Source: Bin87 sp034420475
Lineage (GTDB): Bacteria > Chloroflexota > Dehalococcoidia > Lucifugimonadales > UBA3495
Assembly: GCA_034420475.1 (NCBI GenBank)
Contig: DAOULH010000042.1
Coordinates: 62,001 to 126,000, forward strand
Length of the DNA stretch: 64,000 nucleotides
Direction: 5' to 3'
The position numbers and the translations under genes were made by a program. Below the pieces are notes generated by a model, which searched no databases, had not been told where the DNA came from, and saw nothing but the letters and a program-made list of their open reading frames with translations. This document shows, in pieces, positions 59,108-64,000 of this stretch. Within the stretch, counting starts at the first letter, position 1; the number at the start of each line of letters is the position of its first letter.

Positions 59108-59359
59108 CTAGATTGCGCCGCCACCCCCGTCGAAGCCGCCAAAGCCGCCACCGGCATCGCCGTGATGGTGGAAATTGGCCGCGTCGCCGGAATGGTGAAT
59201 TTGTCCGGGGTCAACCGGCGTGTCGGAGTGGTGGCTCCCGTACAACACCAGGCCCAGAGGGCCCCACGCCCACCAGGGACGCATCATGTCAAACACGGGT
59301 TCGGATTTGTCGTCGGCGTTGTTGCGGACATTGCGGCGGAACGGGTTCTTCAGGTTCAT
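59108..59359 (-). CDS. Small Gly/His-rich hypothetical protein
   Basis: An 83-residue protein. The basic start (MNLKNPFRRNVRNNADDKSE) is followed by MMRPWWAWGPLGLVLYGSHH, a possible short membrane contact, and a His/Gly-rich tail (FHHHGDAGGGFGGFDGGGGA). Such tails bind metals or are simply disordered. The ATG has GGAGG five bases upstream. It sits between purM and purH on the same strand. No family recognised. Confidence 0.6.
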   Translation of the reverse strand: MNLKNPFRRNVRNNADDKSEPVFDMMRPWWAWGPLGLVLYGSHHSDTPVDPGQIHHSGDAANFHHHGDAGGGFGGFDGGGGAI

Positions 59360-59401
59360 AACAGCCTCCACCTTCTTCCGTGTCGAGCGGTCCGGATTAA
59401 A

Positions 59402-60454
59402 TCAGGCAGCCCGAAATACGACCCGGCTCGGACCGGAGTCCTCGATGATCTGACCAACATCTACTGCGTCCGGCAGGCCGGCTATCAACTCGGCGCCGCG
59501 CTCCGGGTCGCACACCGCGACCATGCCAAGCCCCATGTTGAACACGCGGTACATCTCTCCGTCACTGATTCCGCCGGCCCGTTGAATTGCACCGAATACC
59601 GGGGGAATGGGCCAGGCTCCAAGATGAAACTCGGCGGCCATTCCCGGTGGCAACGATGTCGGCATCTTGCCCGGCAACCCCCCGCCGGTGATATGACACA
59701 ACGACTTGACGCTGCCCAGGTAAAGTTCCAGGAGCGGGTAGTAGGCGCGGTGCCGCACCATCAACTCGTCGCCCAGGTTGCGGTCCAGTCCGGGGCAGGG
59801 ACGGAACAGGACCCCAGGGTCGTCGTCGGTGTTAAACACCCGCCGCACCAGCGAAAAGCCGTTGGTATGCACGCCGCTGGATGGTATGCCGATGAGACGA
59901 TCTCCGGGCACGACCCGGCTGCCGTCGAGCAAGTTGTCCCGCTCCGCCACACCCACCACGAAACCGGCAAGGTCGAAGTCGGCGTCGGCGTACACACCGG
60001 GGAGCTGGGCGGTCTCCCCGCCGATCAGGGCGCAGCCGGCTTCCCGGCAGCCCCAGACCATGCCGCGCATCAGCATTTCCAGGCGATGCTCGTCCAGCGC
60101 GCTGAAGGACATATAATCCAGGAAGAACAGCGGCCGCGCTCCCTTGGTCAGGATGTCGTTGACGTTAAGGGTGACCAGGTCCTGACCGACCCCTTCGAAA
60201 TGACCAAGCTGCGCTGCGATCTTGAGCTTGGTGCCCACGCCGTCGGCGCTGGCGACGAGCACTGGATCCCGGTACCCTCCCAGGGCGAACAGACCCGCGA
60301 AGCCGCCGCTGCCGTCCAGCACCTCCGGGCCGTGGGTCATCGCAGCGAAGGCTTTGATCCGGTCCTTCAGGCCGTCCATGGCGTCTAAGGCAACGCCGGC
60401 GGCCTCGTATTCGGCCGATGCGGGGGCAGCCGCGCCAACCTCGCCAGCAGTCAT
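59402..60454 (-). CDS. purM: Phosphoribosylformylglycinamidine cyclo-ligase
   Basis: A 350-residue AIR synthetase, step 5 of purine synthesis. Features: LVASADGVGTKLKIA, LVTLNVNDILTKGARPLFFL, ALIGGETAQLPGVYADADFD, IGIPSSGVHTNGFSLVRRV and HITGGGLPGKMPTSLPPG. Its ATG shares one base with the purF stop (TGATG), so the two are translationally coupled. The longer ORF reading through purF is an artefact. Confidence 0.97.
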   Translation of the reverse strand: MTAGEVGAAAPASAEYEAAGVALDAMDGLKDRIKAFAAMTHGPEVLDGSGGFAGLFALGGYRDPVLVASADGVGTKLKIAAQLGHFEGVGQDLVTLNVNDILTKGARPLFFLDYMSFSALDEHRLEMLMRGMVWGCREAGCALIGGETAQLPGVYADADFDLAGFVVGVAERDNLLDGSRVVPGDRLIGIPSSGVHTNGFSLVRRVFNTDDDPGVLFRPCPGLDRNLGDELMVRHRAYYPLLELYLGSVKSLCHITGGGLPGKMPTSLPPGMAAEFHLGAWPIPPVFGAIQRAGGISDGEMYRVFNMGLGMVAVCDPERGAELIAGLPDAVDVGQIIEDSGPSRVVFRAA

Positions 60455-61902
60455 CAGGCGGTGGCCCGTTCCAGGGACTGCTTGGTCAGTTCCAGCTGCA
60501 CCGGCACCGGGTAGTTGCCGGTGAAACAGGCGTCGCAGAACCCGCCCTGCTGACCGTGCACCAGGTCCATCAAGCCGCGCACGCTGAGGTAGCCGAGGGA
60601 GTCGGCGCCGGTCAATTCCTGGATCTCCGGGATGGTCTTGTTGGCGGCGATCAGTTCCTGCCGCGTCGCCATGTCCACGCCGAGATAGCAAGGGTGCTTG
60701 ATGGGCGGGGCGCAGACCCGCAGATGCACTTCGGCCGCGCCGGCGCGACGCAGGAGATCCACAACGTGAGGGGTGGTGGTGCCGCGAACGATGCTATCGT
60801 CCACGACGACGAGGCGCTTGCCGGCAAGGACGGCCGGCATTGGGTTGAACTTCTGGCGGACGCCGCGGTCGCGCCGTTGCTGCTCCGGTTCGATGAAGGT
60901 GCGTCCAACGTAGCGGTTGCGCACCAGACCGTTGGCGAAGGGGATGCCCGATTCGCGGGAGAAACCGACCGCGGCGGAAGTGGAGGAGTCGGGAATGCCG
61001 ATCACCAGGTCGGCGTCGGCGGGATGCTCCCGCGCCAGCCGGGCCCCCATCTCCTCCCGGACGGTGTGCATGAGCCGGCCATCCATGACGCTGTCCGGCC
61101 GGGCGAAGTAGATCCACTCAAAGACGCACAGCGCCCGGCTGCGACGGGCGCCGTCGCCGTAGATGGCGCTCTCAACTCCATCGTCGCTGATGACGGCCAC
61201 CTCGCCGGGTTCCAGTTCCCGGGTGAACTCGGCCTGCATGTGGTCCAGGGCGCAGGTTTCCGAGGCCACCGCCCAGCCATTTTCCAGGCGGCCCAGACAC
61301 AGGGGCCGGATACCCAGTGGATCGCGGACCGCTATGACTGCATCGGGTGTCAACAGCGTCAGGGAGAACGCCCCCTGCATCCGGGACATGGCATAGAAGA
61401 TCCTCTCGGGCCAGGTTTTGCCCGAAGCGTTGGCCAACAGGTGGGCGATAACCTCGCTGTCGGTGCTGGTCTCGAAGGCGGCGCCCCACTGGGACTGAAC
61501 CTGCTCGCGCAACTGCCTGGAGTTGATGATGTTCCCGTTGTGGGCAACCGCCAGCGGGCCGTTCAATCCGTCGACGAGCAGGGGTTGGGCGTTGGCGCTG
61601 CGGCTGGCCCCGGTGGTCGAGTACCGGGTATGGCCGATGGCCATCCCCCCCGTGATACCCTCGATGTCGCCGTCGCGAAAGGCTTCCGATACCAATCCCA
61701 TGCCGGTGTGCACCTTGATCCGACCCTGGTCCACTGCGGCGACCCCGGCCGACTCCTGGCCCCGGTGCTGCAATGCGAACAGGCCGATGGAGGTCAGGGT
61801 GGCGCTGTGCGAACCAGGCGCGTACACGCCCACCACTCCGCACTCCTCGCGCGGGTGGTCAAGTGCGGCGCCTCCCGAGTAGGTTGCCGGTTGCGACGTC
61901 AT
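60454..61902 (-). CDS. purF: Amidophosphoribosyltransferase
   Basis: A 482-residue enzyme, first committed step of purine synthesis. It carries a propeptide of about 20 residues before the nucleophile Cys in REECGVVGVYAPG, as in Bacillus-type enzymes. The N-terminal Ntn amidotransferase shows GHTRYSTTGAS. The PRTase has the PRPP motif VVVDDSIVRGTTT. RVCAPPIKHPCYLG and FCDACFTGNYPV supply the cysteines typical of the Fe-S cluster form. It is followed by purM. Confidence 0.97.
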   Translation of the reverse strand: MTSQPATYSGGAALDHPREECGVVGVYAPGSHSATLTSIGLFALQHRGQESAGVAAVDQGRIKVHTGMGLVSEAFRDGDIEGITGGMAIGHTRYSTTGASRSANAQPLLVDGLNGPLAVAHNGNIINSRQLREQVQSQWGAAFETSTDSEVIAHLLANASGKTWPERIFYAMSRMQGAFSLTLLTPDAVIAVRDPLGIRPLCLGRLENGWAVASETCALDHMQAEFTRELEPGEVAVISDDGVESAIYGDGARRSRALCVFEWIYFARPDSVMDGRLMHTVREEMGARLAREHPADADLVIGIPDSSTSAAVGFSRESGIPFANGLVRNRYVGRTFIEPEQQRRDRGVRQKFNPMPAVLAGKRLVVVDDSIVRGTTTPHVVDLLRRAGAAEVHLRVCAPPIKHPCYLGVDMATRQELIAANKTIPEIQELTGADSLGYLSVRGLMDLVHGQQGGFCDACFTGNYPVPVQLELTKQSLERATA

Positions 61903-61992
61903 GGTTGCATTCTATGTGGCGGCCGGTGTCGGGTCAACGAAAACGCTGCCTACAATAACAACCAAAACCCCGACATTGGGCGCGCCGCAGGC

Positions 61993-62736
61993 TCAGTCCC
62001 GCTCGGGAATAATCTGAACCTTGCGGGCGTCGCCGTACCCGACGCTCTCGGTGCGGATACCCTCGCGCTCGCCCAGGTAGAGATGGATTACCCGGCGGTC
62101 AGCGGGGGCCATGGGCTCCAAGGTTATGCTGCGGCCGGTCTGCGCCACTCGATCCGCGACGCGGTCGGCCATCTCACGCAGGGAGTCCTCCCGGCGCTGA
62201 CGGTACTGCTCAACGTCCAACGCAACGCGAACATCCTCATCGTACTGCTGGCGCACGATGCTCTGGACGATGAACTGGAGCGAGTGCAGCGTATTGCCGC
62301 GTCGTCCGATCAAGAGCCCGGAATCAGGACCGTTGATGTCGATCACGGGGCCGCCGGCCAACTCGTCGTGCTCGGACCTCAGGGTCACGTCGACGTCCGC
62401 GCCCACCGCGGTGAGGATGCGCTGGACGGCCTGGACAGCGGTACCTGCGGGGGTGTCCGCATTAATAGTTTGGACCGGCGCGGGTTCGTCGGCCGGGTCG
62501 GGTTCATCCGCTACGCTCTGATCCGCATCGGGTTCAACGCTCTCCGGCGCAGCGGGTGGCGCAGCGCCGATGCGGGTAACGCGAACCTCGGCGAGTTCGC
62601 CGCCGATGCCGAGGAAGCCCTGGCGGCCTCTATTTAGTATTTCGACCTCTACCTCGCTGCGGTCGGCGTCGAGAGCTGCGAGCGCCTGCTCTTCGGCCTC
62701 TTCTACGGTTCTCCCGGTTTGCACTATCTGATCCAT
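61993..62736 (-). CDS. Jag/KhpB-like RNA-binding protein (Jag_N, KH, R3H)
   Basis: A 247-residue RNA-binding protein. Jag_N is at residues 1-55 (TVEEAEEQALAALDADRSEV, then FLGIGGELAEVRV), an acidic linker at 60-95, a KH domain at about 100-170 (LLIGRRGNTLHSLQFIVQS) and an R3H domain at the end (RSITLEPMAPADRRVIHLYL). It starts 107 bases inside yidC in another frame; the start has GGAGAG upstream. Jag beside yidC is a conserved pairing linked to cell envelope and small RNA control. Confidence 0.92.
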   Translation of the reverse strand: MDQIVQTGRTVEEAEEQALAALDADRSEVEVEILNRGRQGFLGIGGELAEVRVTRIGAAPPAAPESVEPDADQSVADEPDPADEPAPVQTINADTPAGTAVQAVQRILTAVGADVDVTLRSEHDELAGGPVIDINGPDSGLLIGRRGNTLHSLQFIVQSIVRQQYDEDVRVALDVEQYRQRREDSLREMADRVADRVAQTGRSITLEPMAPADRRVIHLYLGEREGIRTESVGYGDARKVQIIPERD

Positions 62737-63568
62737 CGGGTTTACTCTCCTGCTGGTCGGAGTCCGGGGTCACTTCCACGAGGGTCACGCCGTCTTCCGC
62801 ATCCTGGCCGCGTCGTGGGAACAGCGGGAACAAGGGCCCCCAACCGGTGATGAAATACTGGATCGCGATGCCGATGAGGTTGGAAACCACCCAGTAGAGG
62901 GGCAGTCCGCTGGGCCAGCCCAGGGAGAATGCTCCCAGGAAGATGGGCATCATCCACAACATCATCGTTTGGCTGGACTGCTGACGCGGGTCCGGGGACG
63001 GCATCTGCGTCATTTTCTGCTGCACCCAGGTGGTGACGGCCACCAGGACCGGCATGACGATGGGCGACGGGTCCGGCTGGCTCAGGTCGAGCCAGAGGAA
63101 AGTGTTGTTGACCGGCGCCGCCGAATGGATCGGGACAAAGTTGATCCACGGGTACAGCTTGTCGGAAAGGTTGACCAGGTCTTCCGGGTTGTTGAACAGC
63201 GTGAGGATCAATACCCGGAACAGGCCGATCAGGATGGGCATCTGGACGATCAGCGGGCCCAGGCAGCCAATGGGATTGACGCCGCTCTCGCGGTACAGCC
63301 GCATGGTCTCCTGGGAAATCCGCTGGCGGTCGCCCTCGTAGCGTTGCTGGATTTCGCGGACCCGAGGCTGCATGGCGGTCATCGCGCGCATCTGCCGCAG
63401 CTGCTTGATGGTCAGCGGGATGGTCACCACCCGCACCAGCACGGTGAACGCGATGATGGCGACGCCCATCTGGGAAAAGCACAGCACGTACAACACCAGC
63501 AAGGTGTTGAGCATCGGCCGGATGATCACCTCGTTCCAGATGAGGATGAATATGGAGAAAAATTCCAC
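62630..63568 (-). CDS. yidC: Membrane protein insertase YidC
   Basis: A 312-residue insertase of the Gram-positive/YidC2 type with five helices and no large periplasmic domain. Key segments are VRVVTIPLTIKQLRQMRAMT, the conserved EIQQRYEGDRQRISQETM cytoplasmic hairpin, GCLGPLIVQMPILIGLF, FLWLDLSQPDP and LPLYWVVSNLIGIAIQ. The C-terminal 50 residues are basic (RRRGRRAGARSSRRRPQRGR), as in forms that contact the ribosome. The last 35 codons lie inside the jag gene in another frame. Confidence 0.96.
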   Translation of the reverse strand: MEFFSIFILIWNEVIIRPMLNTLLVLYVLCFSQMGVAIIAFTVLVRVVTIPLTIKQLRQMRAMTAMQPRVREIQQRYEGDRQRISQETMRLYRESGVNPIGCLGPLIVQMPILIGLFRVLILTLFNNPEDLVNLSDKLYPWINFVPIHSAAPVNNTFLWLDLSQPDPSPIVMPVLVAVTTWVQQKMTQMPSPDPRQQSSQTMMLWMMPIFLGAFSLGWPSGLPLYWVVSNLIGIAIQYFITGWGPLFPLFPRRGQDAEDGVTLVEVTPDSDQQESKPDGSDSANRENRRRGRRAGARSSRRRPQRGRGRNTK

Positions 63569-63608
63569 TTATTCCTGCCTGTCGCCGCCGGTCAGCAGCT
63601 CCGGGTCC

Positions 63609-64000
63609 CTAATTTCGGGGACATTGCGTGTTGTTTTCCGTGTCGTAGCACCAATGGGGCATGAAGCCGGAAATCACTTGCAGACGCCGCACCTTGCCGT
63701 CGTCGGTTCCGACGTACACCACTTCCTGCTCGCTGGCGCCCCCCAGGCCGATGGTGCTCGACTGGACCAGCGGAGCTTTGATCTCCCCGTCGCGGATGCT
63801 GTAGGAGGCTAATTCCTGGGGCGTTTCCTGGGCCGAGGCAGAGGCGCGGAGCAACACCACCCGGCCTTCCCGGGAAGCGACCACGATACCGCGTTCGAGC
63901 AGCACGGGGTCGGCGACGATGGGCGCGCCCATGTCGTATTTCCAAAGCAGCACGCCGTTGTCGTCTACGGCATAAACGTTGCCGTCCATGGAGGCGGCGA
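63609..64000 (-). CDS. Beta-propeller (PQQ-like repeat) protein, C-terminal fragment
   Basis: A fragment of at least 130 residues whose start lies beyond the right edge. Strand-turn units with small W-like blades are visible: MDGNVYAVDDNGVLLWKYDM, VASREGRVVLLRASASAQE and VVYVGTDDGKVRRLQVIS, matching PQQ-binding-like/outer membrane BamB-type propellers. The last residues include CYDTENNTQC. It lies 40 bases upstream of yidC on the same strand, suggesting an envelope role, but nothing more can be said from the end of the protein. Confidence 0.75.
   Translation of the reverse strand, partial: AASMDGNVYAVDDNGVLLWKYDMGAPIVADPVLLERGIVVASREGRVVLLRASASAQETPQELASYSIRDGEIKAPLVQSSTIGLGGASEQEVVYVGTDDGKVRRLQVISGFMPHWCYDTENNTQCPRN

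Noticed and set aside
60418..62637. 739-codon plus-strand frame over purF and jag
   Set aside because: Antisense to purF and jag, which carry clear catalytic and RNA-binding motifs.

Overview
The window is 64 kb of GC-rich, densely packed bacterial chromosome with short gaps and long same-strand runs. The gene content points to a Chloroflexota bacterium, probably in or near the SAR202 / Dehalococcoidia lineages. The inference rests on the aminotransferase (DapL) route to diaminopimelate, a membrane pyrophosphatase, two luciferase-like flavin oxidoreductases, several amidase-type enzymes, two DUF3105 proteins, an archaeal-type phosphoglycerate mutase and frequent GTG/TTG starts. No rRNA, tRNA or CRISPR array was recognised.

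Layout. 1-5.4 kb (minus): rhomboid-like fragment, cytidylate kinase-like protein, GNAT, DAHP synthase behind what looks like an aromatic amino acid attenuator, trpA and a CPBP protease. 5.5-5.7 kb: a 165-bp MITE; a second copy lies at 41.8 kb. 5.8-14.3 kb (plus): amidase with small partner, HAD hydrolase, flavin oxidoreductase, phosphodiesterase-like protein, membrane pyrophosphatase, SDR. 14.4-31.2 kb (minus): formamidase, HEPN protein, hflX, dapL and dapF, a three-gene toxin-like insertion, miaA, tpiA-apgM-pgk, a polyprenyl synthase homologue, a threonylcarbamoyl-AMP synthase, an uncharacterised gene pair and a fused restriction-modification protein. 31.4-40.8 kb (plus): guaA, purD, purE, purB, purC and purS with interspersed genes. 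40.8-49.2 kb: redox genes, class III aminotransferase, MFS transporter, thiolase, a TIR-like effector candidate and an HMG-CoA synthase-like/DUF35 fusion. 49.2-56.2 kb: S41 protease, smpB, carbonic anhydrase-like protein, second flavin oxidoreductase, a repeat-built coiled-coil protein, a SprT-like protease, a duplicated-domain protein and a split pentapeptide-repeat system. 56.2-64 kb (minus): SDR, RNase H-like exonuclease, purH, purM-purF, jag and yidC in overlapping frames, and a beta-propeller fragment.

How the genes work together. De novo purine synthesis is spread over two clusters (guaA, purD, E, B, C, S and purH, M, F). Lower glycolysis is grouped (tpiA, apgM, pgk). Lysine/peptidoglycan precursors come from dapL and dapF, which are separated by a toxin-like cassette. 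Aromatic synthesis appears to be sensed through Tyr/Phe translation of a leader peptide. Accessory genes that are visibly less GC-rich (HEPN, toxin cassette, R-M fusion, TIR-like, pentapeptide pair) sit singly between housekeeping genes rather than in one island.
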